A DNA stretch of 64,000 nucleotides from assembly GCF_023008585.1 (NCBI RefSeq), contig NZ_CP095390.1, positions 1,860,001-1,924,000 on the forward strand, written 5' to 3'. Under the pieces are notes generated by a model that saw nothing but the letters and a program-made list of their open reading frames with translations, made no database searches and was not told the origin of the DNA. This DNA is from Natribaculum breve. GTDB lineage: Archaea > Halobacteriota > Halobacteria > Halobacteriales > Natrialbaceae. Of this stretch, positions 32,989 through 41,406 are shown piece after piece; position 1 is the stretch's first letter; the number at the start of each line of letters is the position of its first letter. A program made the translations under genes and the position numbers.

Positions 32989-33693
32989 ATGATCGACTCT
33001 CACGCAGACGGACGGGTTCGGACGATCACGATCGATCGTCCGGACGCACGAAACGCGCTCACCTGGGATGGGCTGGACGAACTCGAGGCGGCCGTCGCGG
33101 CTGCAGACGAGCCGGTGATCTACCTCGAGGGAGCCGGGCCGGCGTTCTGTGCGGGTGCGGATCTGGACGTCGTCGCCGACCTCGACGACGACGGTGCCGA
33201 GGAGTTCGCCAGACGCGGACAGCGCGTCGCACGGGCGATCGAAACGTCGGCGTCGGTCGTCGTCGCGGGAATCGACGGCGCGGCACGCGGTGGCGGCCTC
33301 GAGCTGGCGCTCGCCTGTGACGTTCGCGTCGCGACGCCCGAGGCGACTTTCGGCGAGCCGGGGGTGACCTTCGGCCTCTTCGGTGCGTGGGGCGGCACCG
33401 TCCGCCTGCCGCGCGTGATCGGGGAGGGGAACGCCCTCGAGTTCGCGCTCTCGGGGCGCGTCGTCGACGCCGAGACGGCACTGGAGATGGGGCTCGTCTC
33501 GCGGATCGTGGCCGATCCCCGGTCGGTCGCGACGGAGATCGCCGAGAACGCCCCAGACGCGCTGACGGTGCTGAAACGGCGGCTTCGCGACGACGCCGAT
33601 CGGGAGACGCGAGAGCGGCGAGAAGCGAAGGCATTCGCGGAACTCGTCGCTGCCCACGCCGACGACGTGGCCGCGCTGCGCGGCGAGGACTGA
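32989..33693 (+). CDS. Enoyl-CoA hydratase/isomerase family protein
   Basis: A 234-residue crotonase-fold protein. The oxyanion-hole segments are AFCAGADLDVV and GAARGGGLELALACDVRVA; the C-terminal trimerisation helix is present. Position of the catalytic Glu in the second segment is filled by ATFGEPGVTFGLFGAWGGT. At 234 residues it is slightly short for the family. The acyl-CoA substrate is unknown. The A of its TGA stop is the first base of a 110-bp palindromic repeat. Confidence 0.9.
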   Translation: MIDSHADGRVRTITIDRPDARNALTWDGLDELEAAVAAADEPVIYLEGAGPAFCAGADLDVVADLDDDGAEEFARRGQRVARAIETSASVVVAGIDGAARGGGLELALACDVRVATPEATFGEPGVTFGLFGAWGGTVRLPRVIGEGNALEFALSGRVVDAETALEMGLVSRIVADPRSVATEIAENAPDALTVLKRRLRDDADRETRERREAKAFAELVAAHADDVAALRGED

Positions 33694-33802
33694 TACTGCA
33701 GGACAAAACGGTTCAGACATCGATCGCACTCGAGACGCTGTCGTCACCGACGACAGCCGTCGAGACGCGATCGAGTATGCACTGACTGTTGACCGGTAGT
33801 AT
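33693..33802. repeat. Palindromic repeat family 2, 110-bp copy
   Basis: ATACTGCAGGACAAAACGG at one end and CTGTTGACCGGTAGTAT at the other form the outer arms; inner arms are CGATCGCACTCGAGACG and CGTCGAGACGCGATCG. Its reverse complement aligns end to end with 63773-63882, also 110 bases. It separates the convergent crotonase and nadE genes. Confidence 0.85.
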
Positions 33803-33845
33803 GAGAACGTCGGCGGTACGTCGGTCCCGAACCGACTGCGAGCGA

Positions 33846-34643
33846 TCAGGAGAGCGGGTCGGGTGCGGGCGGGACGTCGCGTTTGTGCTCGCTCGATTCG
33901 TACATCCTCCGAACCTGGGCGACCGTCTCTTCGTCGACGCCGAGGTGGCGGCAGGTCGCGGCAGCCGAGAGCGGCCCGTCGACGTGGGTGGCGAGAATCG
34001 CGTCGAGGGTGTCGTAGGAGACGCCCATCTCCTCTTCGTCGGTCTGGTCGGCCCAGAGTTCGGCCGTTGGGGTCTTCTCGACGAGGTCCTCGGGGACGCC
34101 GACGTGGCGGGCGAGCTGGCGAACCTGTGCCTTGTAGAGGTTCCCGATCGGGTGACAGTCGACCGCGCCGTCGCCGTACTTCGTGAAGTAGCCGACGGCA
34201 GCCTCGCTGCGGTTGCCCGTCCCGAGCACGAGCCGGTCCTCGTGGTTCGCGACCAGGTAGTTCAAAACTGCGCGGACGCGCGCTCTGGCGTTGCCCACGG
34301 CGACGTGGTCGCCCTCCGCCTCGGGGTAGGCCTCGAGCAGCGTCTCGATTACCGGTTCGATCTCGATCACGTCGAAGGGCACGTCGAGGTCGAGCGCGAC
34401 GCGTTCGGCGTCGCTCATCTGCTCGTCGGCGCTGACTCGAGCGGGGAGGACGAGTCCGTGGACGTCGTCCGCCCCGAGTGCTTCCACTGCGAGATGAGCC
34501 GTGAGCGTGCTGTCGATGCCACCGGAGAGACCGAGGACGGCCCCGTCTGCACCTGCGGCGTCGACCTGCTCGCGAATGAAGTCGGTTACGTGCTGGCGGT
34601 GCGCCTCGAGTTCCTCCTCCGAAAATCGAAGGTCGAGCATCAT
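33846..34643 (-). CDS. nadE: NAD+ synthetase
   Basis: A 265-residue N-type ATP pyrophosphatase. The P-loop SGGIDSTL is at residues 40-47; NARARVRAVLNYLVAN, LVLGTGNRSEAAVGYFTKYGDGAVD and PTAELWADQTDEEEMG are hallmark NadE blocks. It lacks the glutaminase domain, so it uses ammonia. It converts deamido-NAD+ to NAD+. Two adjacent ATGs at 34643 and 34640 serve equally as starts; the longer frame to 34676 adds no family sequence. Confidence 0.96.
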   Translation of the reverse strand: MMLDLRFSEEELEAHRQHVTDFIREQVDAAGADGAVLGLSGGIDSTLTAHLAVEALGADDVHGLVLPARVSADEQMSDAERVALDLDVPFDVIEIEPVIETLLEAYPEAEGDHVAVGNARARVRAVLNYLVANHEDRLVLGTGNRSEAAVGYFTKYGDGAVDCHPIGNLYKAQVRQLARHVGVPEDLVEKTPTAELWADQTDEEEMGVSYDTLDAILATHVDGPLSAAATCRHLGVDEETVAQVRRMYESSEHKRDVPPAPDPLS

Positions 34644-34793
34644 CACGCCGTACGATGGCAGCAGTGAAATAGACACCCATGACGCGAGAGACGTGGACGA
34701 ACGTTCGATTTCGGCTCCGACGGTGGCGGGGAGACGCGTGAATGATCGGAAGCGCTACGTTCAAGTGCCGCCGGCGAAAATCTCGATACGGGA

Positions 34794-34864
34794 GCGCCGG
34801 TGGTCTAGTGGTAGGACATGAGCTTCCCAAGCTCATAGCCCGGGTTCAATTCCCGGTCGGCGCA
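34794..34864 (+). tRNA. tRNA-Gly (anticodon CCC)
   Basis: Acceptor stem GCGCCGG pairs with TCGGCGC (one G-U), anticodon arm TGAGC-TTCCCAA-GCTCA with anticodon CCC, T arm CCGGG-TTCAATT-CCCGG, discriminator A, no intron. The last 24 bases plus following sequence are duplicated 133 bases downstream. Confidence 0.95.
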
Positions 34865-34892
34865 CGTTTCGACGAACAGATCGTGAGTTGCA
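34841..34892 (+). repeat. Direct repeat spanning the tRNA-Gly 3' end, first copy
   Basis: Fifty-two bases beginning CGGGTTCAATTCCCGGTCGG recur at 34974-35025 with about 45 identities. The first 24 bases are tRNA; the rest lies beyond the gene. Confidence 0.8.
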
Positions 34893-34973
34893 ACTGGACT
34901 CGAGGGAGTGAAATCACGCGAGTCGCAGTCCGTGAACCCGAGCGAAGCGAGGTGAGCGGGACCGTCTCGCCAT

Positions 34974-35025
34974 CGGGTTCAATTCCCGGTCGGTGCGTGT
35001 TGCGACGAACAAGTCGTGAGTCGCA
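34974..35025 (+). repeat. Duplicated tRNA-Gly 3' fragment (candidate attachment-site remnant)
   Basis: A second copy of the tRNA-Gly T arm and acceptor 3' strand (CGGGTTCAATTCCCGGTCGG, then TGCG) without any 5' half. Such 3' duplicates mark integration at tRNA genes; no integrase is left in the 82 bases between copies, so a local duplication is the alternative. Confidence 0.6.
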
Positions 35026-35132
35026 TTGTCGAGCAAGCATTTCAGTTCGCCCAACGAGCAGTCTCACGGTACGCCTCGAAGTTCGGAAAGAGATGACCTA
35101 CCGACCCCTCTGGCGATCAGTACAGTGAAGAA

Positions 35133-35414
35133 TTATCGAGACGTCACGTAACGGTCATCACAGCCATCGGTAATTGAGAGCGGCCTGTTCGCTCGGAGGT
35201 GCTCTGACAGGCGGACGAGCGTCGCTCCGAGAACGACGATGGCAACGCCAGTTAGGGCGACCATCGCCATCGTTTCGGGCTCTCCACTCGCCATCGCAAG
35301 GAGAGACACTGATCCAAGGAGCAGGGTCGTGGTGAAGAGCAGTTCGATCGCGCGAGCGTTCAGTCCAACCCACGTTGACGGAAGGCCAAAACCACTCTGC
35401 TGATTGTATCGCAT
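35133..35414 (-). CDS. Small two-helix membrane protein, unknown
   Basis: A 93-residue protein with two hydrophobic segments, ELLFTTTLLLGSVSLLAMASG (about 24-44) and MAMVALTGVAIVVLGATLVRL (about 49-69), and polar ends. Nothing identifies a function. It follows the duplicated tRNA fragment and may belong to a small integrated or lineage-specific patch. Confidence 0.6.
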   Translation of the reverse strand: MRYNQQSGFGLPSTWVGLNARAIELLFTTTLLLGSVSLLAMASGEPETMAMVALTGVAIVVLGATLVRLSEHLRANRPLSITDGCDDRYVTSR

Positions 35415-35432
35415 ATACGTATTTTCATTCTT

Positions 35433-35693
35433 CTAACACAATCGTACGACGGTGGTAGAACAATAATGTCTGTCATGTTTGCGTCTGCAGTGGGTAGTAC
35501 GTACGATTTGGCGTCGAAAAACGGGATTTCGACGCGACGAAACGTCACAGCCCGGAACGGCGGCGAGGCCGCCACACGCCCGGACCGTCTCGGCGTATTC
35601 CTGGCCGGCACACGTTGCGATCCAGACGGTGAACCACGACGCCATCGCAAAGCAGATACCCGAAGCGACGGCCACAAGGCTCGATACGCGCAT
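35433..35693 (-). CDS. Possible small membrane protein, unknown
   Basis: The ATG at 35693 opens 86 codons. The first 30 residues (SSLVAVASGICFAMASWFTVWIA) would span the membrane once; then comes a Cys-containing RACGGLAAVPGC and a basic, poorly ordered tail rich in Arg and His. There is no clear Shine-Dalgarno. The tail looks non-native for a haloarchaeal protein, so this may be a decaying or spurious frame. Confidence 0.3.
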   Translation of the reverse strand: MRVSSLVAVASGICFAMASWFTVWIATCAGQEYAETVRACGGLAAVPGCDVSSRRNPVFRRQIVRTTHCRRKHDRHYCSTTVVRLC

Positions 35694-35850
35694 TCGCGAC
35701 TTTCGACGTGGCGACGACAGTCGAGCCGCGACGGCCGGTGTAGTCGGGTGGGCGACGGATGGGGAAGCCGACGTCGACAGCGTCCCGCCGGCGGGCGTTC
35801 GACGTCGATCGTTCTGGACTCCGGGAGCTGCTCGTCCAGACTCGAGTCGC

Positions 35851-36096
35851 TCAGAGGGTCCCTCGGAGGTGGACGCCATCGTCGGCGATTTTCTCGATGC
35901 TCCCCTCGTCGAGCGGGTGGGCGTCGGCCGTGACGTCGCCCCAGCCGAGTTTGGCCTTGATCGTGTCTGTGAGGCTCGGATCGGGATCGACGTAGCCGCG
36001 GCCGTCTTCGACCTCGACGATGCGGCCGATCGCGGTCCCGTCTGAGTTCAGTACTCGTTTGCCTTCGTCGTCTTTGGTGAGTGTCGTTCTGGGCAT
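35851..36096 (-). CDS. PRC-barrel domain protein
   Basis: An 81-residue protein: KDDEGKRVLNSDGTAIGRIVEVEDGRGYVDPDP is the PRC-barrel core (beta strands with the G-x-x-I-G-x-V/I pattern), followed by a short acidic tail with WGDVTADAHPLDEGSIEKI. Haloarchaea encode many such stand-alone PRC-barrel proteins of unknown function; they may bind RNA or protein partners. It starts three bases after the stop of the basic disordered protein gene, so the two are cotranscribed. Confidence 0.85.
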   Translation of the reverse strand: MPRTTLTKDDEGKRVLNSDGTAIGRIVEVEDGRGYVDPDPSLTDTIKAKLGWGDVTADAHPLDEGSIEKIADDGVHLRGTL

Positions 36097-36099
36097 GGA

Positions 36100-37287
36100 T
36101 CACGGAGAATGGGGGTCGGACGGATCTCGCTCGGACGAATCTGAATCGGGTGTGCCGATTCGCAGTTCGTCGTCCGAGGAGGTGCCGCCGTCGGCGTCGG
36201 TGGTGGTGTCCGCCTCGGCGACGCGGGTCGCCGCTGGCTCTGTCGCTGACTCCCGTTCGGTGGCGAGCCTCGTCGTCGTTCGTCGCTCGTAGCCGGCTCC
36301 CGACGGGCGACCCGGCGTCTCGAGGCGCGACTCGCCCCGCGGGTCGCCTCGCTCCGGCCGTCCGCGTCGGCCACGAGATGGCGGTTCCGGTGGTGGTCCT
36401 GGCTCCTCGTCGGTCGACGGCGGACTCGCCATGCGGTCACCGCTCGAGGACGGCCGGCCGTGGGAGCGCTCTACGTCTGGGTCGGACGCCGTTCGGGACG
36501 TGGAACCGCCGCGAGTGGGCCGTAAACCGCGTCCGGAGTCGGCTCGCGGCCGAGTGGACTGGCCGAAAGGCTGTGGTGGAGCGTCCGTAGGTGGTCGAGG
36601 CGAGTCGGGTGACCGCTCTCGAGGTCGTGACTGCCGGTTCGTCCGCGAATCGGGGCGTGGTCGTCGAGACGATTCTGACCGTCGCTGCGGCGGTTCCGGC
36701 CGAGATCGAGACCGGTGCTCCTGCTCGAGTGGTGGACGGGGTGGCGACGACGTTGGCCCCTCCGGAACGAACTCGCGTCGCTCTCCTCGCTCCTGAGGCG
36801 ACTGGCGAGCGGGTGGTGCGGTTCGAGACGCTCGTGCCGAGCGGCTGCCAGAGGCCGTAAACTGATCGGCTTCGGGGGGGCGGTCCGACCGTCGCTCGCC
36901 TGCTTCCGACTGGCGTCGGTCAGGGACACGGGCACGTTGCCATCCTTCCCGTGGCCGTCGGTGGGGCTGGTCTGTCGGTTGCGAGGGCGTCGGCGACCAC
37001 TGACGGCGCTCGGACGGCGGACGAGGGTCCTGACGTGGCAGGTCACGCGCAGCGTTGCGTACCTCCGGGGGAGGTTGCGAGCGGGCAGCCTCCGGGGGAG
37101 GTTGCGAGCGGGCAGCTCGCGAGCGATTCTCGTGACGGTCGGGTCGATCGCGTCGGCGTTCCGGCCGGTTCGACGCTCGGTCGCGGGTCGGCGGGTCGGT
37201 CTCGCGTGATCGTCGCGTCCAGTCGTCGTCACCCCGGCGCTGGTCGGGCGGGTGGTCGGACGCCGCTCTGTCGGTTCGGTCTCTCAT
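36100..37287 (-). CDS. Arg/Pro/Ser-rich basic, intrinsically disordered protein
   Basis: The ATG at 37287 gives 395 residues with hardly any hydrophobic or aromatic residues. Composition is dominated by Arg, Pro, Ser, Glu and Asp, with many RxR and SxRP steps and a tandem duplication AARSQPPPE/AARSQPPPE near residues 60-75. Only the last 40 residues are acidic (DTTTDADGGTSSDDELRIGTPDSDSSERDPSD). Net basic charge over most of its length is very unusual in a haloarchaeal proteome. It is followed after three bases by the PRC-barrel gene. Nucleic-acid or polyanion binding is an inference from composition. The opposite strand also has long open frames, so coding status is likely rather than certain. 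Confidence 0.55.
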   Translation of the reverse strand: MRDRTDRAASDHPPDQRRGDDDWTRRSRETDPPTRDRASNRPERRRDRPDRHENRSRAARSQPPPEAARSQPPPEVRNAARDLPRQDPRPPSERRQWSPTPSQPTDQPHRRPREGWQRARVPDRRQSEAGERRSDRPPEADQFTASGSRSARASRTAPPARQSPQERGERREFVPEGPTSSPPRPPLEQEHRSRSRPEPPQRRSESSRRPRPDSRTNRQSRPRERSPDSPRPPTDAPPQPFGQSTRPRADSGRGLRPTRGGSTSRTASDPDVERSHGRPSSSGDRMASPPSTDEEPGPPPEPPSRGRRGRPERGDPRGESRLETPGRPSGAGYERRTTTRLATERESATEPAATRVAEADTTTDADGGTSSDDELRIGTPDSDSSERDPSDPHSP

Positions 37288-37544
37288 GCTCGAGTCAGTC
37301 TCACGAACGACACGCACGCATCGAGCAATAAAGCGAAGAAATCGTTTTGTCGTCCCACCGCCGTTTACTGACGGATACACTGCAGAAAGAGCGGGTTACG
37401 AACGCGAGCACGAGAACCGACGAGAGCGCGGCCGACGGCAAGAAATCGTTTCCGGGCGGCGGTCGTCGTCGGCTCGGTCAACGATCCGTTTTCGATCGGC
37501 AACAGAAGGGTTATGCTGGTAGCAGCGTATTACTATTCGACTCC

Positions 37545-38273
37545 ATGGCCGAGCTTCCGTCGAGTGTGGCCTCGTTCGACGATCCCCGCGTAAATCAACG
37601 ATTCCTCCGGTGGATTCCCGGCGACGAGGGCGACGTCGTCCTCGTCGGCGTCGTCCACGACCATCCCGCGAGCGTCGCTCGCGTTCGCATCGTCCTCGAG
37701 TCGGTTCGACCCGACTCCCTCGCTCTCGAGTTACCGCCCGCTGCCGTGTCGCTGTACCGGGCACACGCCCGAAAGACGACCCGGTTCGGCGGGGAGATGA
37801 CCGCGGCGATCCGTGCCGCTCCCGACGCGAGGGTGATCGGCATCGACGCGCCGAACTGGTCGTACGTCGGCCGACTGGCCGCGCGACTCGCCGCCGATCG
37901 CGTCCCGCTGTCGACCGCGAGACGAGTGCTCTCGAGTCTCGGCGCGGCGACCCGCCAGGCGCTCACCTGTCGGCTGGCCGCGACGCTCACGCACGCGACC
38001 TCGCTGACGGTGACGTGTGGCGATCCGATCGAGTACGACGTCGACGCGACCGACACGCCGGAACGGCAGGCCGACCACGAGCAGAGACACGTCGCCGGCG
38101 TCCAGGCGCTGCTGGGGAGTACGGGTGGAAGCTCGCTGGCCTACCGCGACGAGACCCGCGAAGCGTGTATGATCGACCGGCTCGAGTCGGCCCGCGAAGA
38201 CGGGGACGTCGTCGCCGTGGTCGGCATCGATCACCTCGAGGCGCTCGAGGCGGCGCTGTCGGACTCGACGTGA
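37545..38273 (+). CDS. TraB/GumN-like protein
   Basis: A 242-residue soluble protein. GDVVLVGVVHDHPASVARVRIVLESVRPDSLALELPPAA resembles the N-terminal VGTxHxS...V...I...PD.V.vEL block of the TraB/GumN/PrgY (Tiki-like) family, and DRLESAREDGDVVAVVGIDHLEAL resembles the C-terminal VGxGHL block. The membrane-anchored C-terminal half of full TraB proteins is missing. The His and Glu residues of these blocks could bind metal as in Tiki proteases. Start ATG 37545. Function unknown. Confidence 0.75.
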   Translation: MAELPSSVASFDDPRVNQRFLRWIPGDEGDVVLVGVVHDHPASVARVRIVLESVRPDSLALELPPAAVSLYRAHARKTTRFGGEMTAAIRAAPDARVIGIDAPNWSYVGRLAARLAADRVPLSTARRVLSSLGAATRQALTCRLAATLTHATSLTVTCGDPIEYDVDATDTPERQADHEQRHVAGVQALLGSTGGSSLAYRDETREACMIDRLESAREDGDVVAVVGIDHLEALEAALSDST

Positions 38274-38298
38274 CGGCAGTCGGTCGGATGTGGCGGTC

Positions 38299-38358
38299 GA
38301 GATGGGCCGACGGAAGACGAGATGGGCCGACGGAAGACGAGATGGGCCGACGGGGGAC
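38299..38358. repeat. Three tandem copies of a 20-bp unit
   Basis: GAGATGGGCCGACGGAAGAC occurs three times without spacers (last copy with two changes) in the gap between convergent genes. It is too short and unspaced to be a CRISPR array; replication slippage is the likely origin. Confidence 0.9.
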
Positions 38359-38366
38359 GAGATCGA

Positions 38367-38678
38367 TTACTGCCGAAGCGTCGAGATGCAGTTCCAGCAG
38401 TAGGTGAACGTCTGGTCGGCCTCGTTTCTGACGCCACAGTGGGGACAGCGGATGGTCTCGCCGTCGAACTCCGGGTCGCTGTCGACCTCGTCGCTCGAGC
38501 CGGGATCGGGGTAGCCGTCGGGACTCGAGGAGTACCGTGCGCCCGCGCGGTTGCCGTCGGCGAACGAGGGCGAAAGCGACTGCTCGTCGTTCTCGTCGCG
38601 GGCGTAGAAGTAGTACAGTAGCAAGTGGAGAAGGGCGAACAGGACCACGTAGCCGACGAGCCAACCCCAGAGCTCCAT
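38367..38678 (-). CDS. Small membrane protein with C-terminal zinc ribbon
   Basis: A 103-residue protein: one N-terminal helix (LWGWLVGYVVLFALLHLLLYYFY), an acidic linker, and a zinc ribbon CPHCGVRNEADQTFTYCWNC with two CxxC knuckles at the C-terminus. This helix-plus-ribbon layout is common in haloarchaea. It may report membrane state or bind a partner; nothing more can be said. Confidence 0.85.
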   Translation of the reverse strand: MELWGWLVGYVVLFALLHLLLYYFYARDENDEQSLSPSFADGNRAGARYSSSPDGYPDPGSSDEVDSDPEFDGETIRCPHCGVRNEADQTFTYCWNCISTLRQ

Positions 38679-38797
38679 CAGTGTGTGATACGTTCTCTAC
38701 CCACTTGGCTATTCCGCGGGCAGTTGCTGACGATGACCGTCTTCCCGCGAAGAAAGAGACGAGACCGATCACTCCGCGGCCGTTCGCGGGCAGGCGG

Positions 38798-39697
38798 TCA
38801 CTGCGGGGGCTTGAGGTCGCGTTCGAACTCGTCGAACTGCTCGAGGTCGTCGGGGAGGTCGTACTCGATCCGGCGTTCTTCCTGTCGGTTGACGCCGGCC
38901 TCCTCTATGGGGACCGCCGCGTCTTCCCAGCCGGGTTTGATCTTGACGCTCTCTGCGGGCATACCGACGGCGATGTGGTGGGCTGGAACGTCGTGCTGGA
39001 CGATGCCGCGTGCGCCGACGATGGCGTTCTCGCCGACCTTGCAGCCGGCACGCACCACCGCGTCGTAGGTGAGTCGAACGTCGTCTTCGACGATGGTGTG
39101 GTAGTTACGGACGGTCGTCTGGTCGACGACGTCGTGATCGTGGCTGTAGAGGTGAGTGCCGTCCGAGATCGAGACGCGATCGCCGATCGTCAGTCGGCCG
39201 CGGTCGTCGAGGTGGACGTCGTCGTGGATCACCGTGTTGTCGCCGACGGTGATGTTGTGTCCGTAGGTGAACGTTATCCCCTTGAAGAACCGACAGTTGT
39301 CCCCACACTCCTCGAAGAGGTGGTCCGCGAGCATCCGGCGAAACCGGAGAGCGAACTCGACGTTGTCCGCGATCGGGAGGCTGTCGAACTGTCGCCAGAG
39401 CCACTGGAGGTGTTTCGACTCCCGAAACGCGTCTTCGTCTTTCTCGGCGTAGTACTCGCTCTCGAGCGTGGTGTTACAGGGGTCGTAGCTCTGTAACCGG
39501 ATGCGCTCGGCGGGCGAGACTGCTTCGCCTGCTTTCCACCGTTCGTAGGCGTCTCGGTCCCCAGAAAGGTCGATCAGGACGTCCTCGACGACGTCGCAGG
39601 TGTCCTCGTCGCTCGCGAGTCGGTGATCGACCTCCTCGATGAACTCGCGCATACCAGCCTCGGCCTCGTCAGGGAGCGAGACGTACCGCTTGGTCAT
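38798..39697 (-). CDS. Left-handed beta-helix acyltransferase (hexapeptide repeat)
   Basis: A 299-residue protein. The central part (about 130-240) shows hexapeptide repeats: NCRFFKGITFTYGHNITVGDNTVIHDDVHLDDRGRLTIGDRVSISDGTHLYSHDH and VRAGCKVGENAIVGARGIV. The pattern matches LbH maltose/galactoside O-acetyltransferase-like enzymes; His191/His193-type residues in YSHDHD could serve catalysis. The N-terminal helical part is as in haloarchaeal members. ATG 39697 has GGAG seven bases upstream. Acceptor unknown; sugar or lipid acetylation is likely. Confidence 0.85.
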   Translation of the reverse strand: MTKRYVSLPDEAEAGMREFIEEVDHRLASDEDTCDVVEDVLIDLSGDRDAYERWKAGEAVSPAERIRLQSYDPCNTTLESEYYAEKDEDAFRESKHLQWLWRQFDSLPIADNVEFALRFRRMLADHLFEECGDNCRFFKGITFTYGHNITVGDNTVIHDDVHLDDRGRLTIGDRVSISDGTHLYSHDHDVVDQTTVRNYHTIVEDDVRLTYDAVVRAGCKVGENAIVGARGIVQHDVPAHHIAVGMPAESVKIKPGWEDAAVPIEEAGVNRQEERRIEYDLPDDLEQFDEFERDLKPPQ

Positions 39698-39806
39698 ACA
39701 CACTCCTTACCTGGCAGCATTGATAGGCATTCGGTTGTGCGTTCGCCTTGCCAGACCGCCTCACCGAACCGCGTGACGCTGTGACTGAGCGGGGGACGCC
39801 GTTGTC

Positions 39807-41240
39807 TCACTTCGACAGCGCTCGCTCGACGGCCGCCGCGACCCCTCGAGCCTTCTCGGCTACCACTTCGGAGACGAGTCCAGCCGAGACGGCCGCGGCG
39901 AGTTCGTCCTCGTCGACGACCGCGACCGTTCCGTCGGGCCGCCGGATCACGTCGACGTGGAGGTCGACGTACCGGGCGCAGTCGGGAAACAGTTCGACGG
40001 GCGTACAGACGTTGACGTACGTCCCCTTCGCGTTCCCGTCGGCGTCGCGGTAGGTCGTCGGGTACCACCAGCGACCCTCGCGCAGTTTCGTCACCGCGAC
40101 GTCGCCCTCTTCTTTCGGAACGTCGAGCGCGTCGTACGTTCCACCGCCGCGCATCCTGCGTTCGAGCGTGATCGTGCCGTCTGGCTCCCACGCCGTCACG
40201 TCGCCGGTGCCGAGCGTGAGCAGTCTGCCGTCGGGTTTGCCGTGTCCGAGCGCGAGTCGGTCGCCCTCGAGCGGCCCGAACTGCCGGGCGACGGTCGCGA
40301 ACGGGAACGCCTCGCGGTCGTCGTCCGGCGACCAGCGATCACCACAGACCGCCTCGGCGAAGTCGACCGCCGCACTCGCCGCCCGGTCTGCGGCCTTGAT
40401 GCGGTGGTGGCCAGGCATCGTCGTCTCGACGGCCCGGCGAGCGTCGTCCAGTGCGAACCGCGACTCGCGGCCGAACCAGAGCCAGGTCGTCGCCTCGGGC
40501 GCGACGAGTCGGCGCGGTTCGGCGGGGTCGTCGGGCGCGTCTGCGAGCGCGTCCTCGAGGTCGCGCGCCCGGTCGGCGACCTGCTCGAGCGCGTTCGTCA
40601 TCGCCTCGAGGTCGGCGTCGGTCGCGGCGTGACGCCAGCGCAGTCCCCACCCCTGCGGGGCGTCCACCGAGAGCAGGTCGGTCATCCCGACGAGTTCGGT
40701 GCCGCGCTCGCCGTCGACCGCCGCCGAGACGCCCGACCGGCCTTTCGAGAGGGTGAGCAATCCGGCCTGGACCTCGAGCGTCGGACTGACGAGCGGACGG
40801 TCGTCGTCCCACGGCGGCGTCGGCTCCTGGACCTGGACCCGGTAGCGGTCGCCCTGGTCGACGTAGCCGTCGACGTCGTCGTACTTCAGGTAGCCTCGAA
40901 GTCCATCGCCGAGGTCGACGACGGCTCCGCGGCCGGTCGTCTCGACGACCTCGGCGTCGAAGACGGCTCCCCGCGGTGCGTCGTCGTCCCAGCGGAAGGT
41001 GTCGATGGCGACCGACTCGAGTTCCGCCGCGACGGTATCGACCGCCTCGGGTGCGCCGGAGACGGCGACGCCTTGCCGGTCGCGGGTCGTCTCGACTGCG
41101 ACGTCCGCGGGGGCGACCGAGAAGTCGGCGTCGAACCGCTCCTGGATCGGTTCCGAGGCCTGGACGACCTCGAGACCGTTCTCGTCGATCAACTGGGTCA
41201 CCGCCGTCGCGTAGATGCCACGGACGCGAACGGTCGTCAT
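39807..41240 (-). CDS. fau-1: FAU-1-like RNA-binding protein / RNase E-G type (DUF402)
   Basis: A 477-residue protein. After an N-terminal domain (1-100) there is an S1-like segment (GAVFDAEVVETTGRGAVVDLGDGLRGYLKYDDV), a central RNase E/G-like region, and a C-terminal DUF402 domain ending in YVNVCTPVELFPDCARYVDLHVDVI with the conserved Asp/Tyr pattern. This matches FAU-1 of Pyrococcus, an AU-rich RNA-binding protein reported with 5S rRNA maturation activity. It is divergent from the PrsW-like gene. Confidence 0.88.
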   Translation of the reverse strand: MTTVRVRGIYATAVTQLIDENGLEVVQASEPIQERFDADFSVAPADVAVETTRDRQGVAVSGAPEAVDTVAAELESVAIDTFRWDDDAPRGAVFDAEVVETTGRGAVVDLGDGLRGYLKYDDVDGYVDQGDRYRVQVQEPTPPWDDDRPLVSPTLEVQAGLLTLSKGRSGVSAAVDGERGTELVGMTDLLSVDAPQGWGLRWRHAATDADLEAMTNALEQVADRARDLEDALADAPDDPAEPRRLVAPEATTWLWFGRESRFALDDARRAVETTMPGHHRIKAADRAASAAVDFAEAVCGDRWSPDDDREAFPFATVARQFGPLEGDRLALGHGKPDGRLLTLGTGDVTAWEPDGTITLERRMRGGGTYDALDVPKEEGDVAVTKLREGRWWYPTTYRDADGNAKGTYVNVCTPVELFPDCARYVDLHVDVIRRPDGTVAVVDEDELAAAVSAGLVSEVVAEKARGVAAAVERALSK

Positions 41241-41406
41241 CGCGGCGTCACCTCGAGCGGCGGGGCTCGACCCGGCGAGTCGAGCGACGAACGATTGGCG
41301 TGCATGTCGACGGCTTGGCGTGGAACGCCTTTGTGGATTCCGAGTCGTCGCGCGAGAGGCGGGCGCATGGTCAACGTATTACTTGGCGGCGAACATATCG
41401 GAAACT

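Noticed and set aside
34974..35050. Second tRNA gene
   Set aside because: Only the T arm and acceptor 3' strand are present; no D or anticodon arm precedes it.
35466..35933. 155-codon plus-strand frame
   Set aside because: Arg/Ser-rich, without structure or family resemblance, overlapping the PRC-barrel gene on the other strand.
38299..38358. CRISPR array
   Set aside because: Units are directly abutting with no spacers and only three copies.
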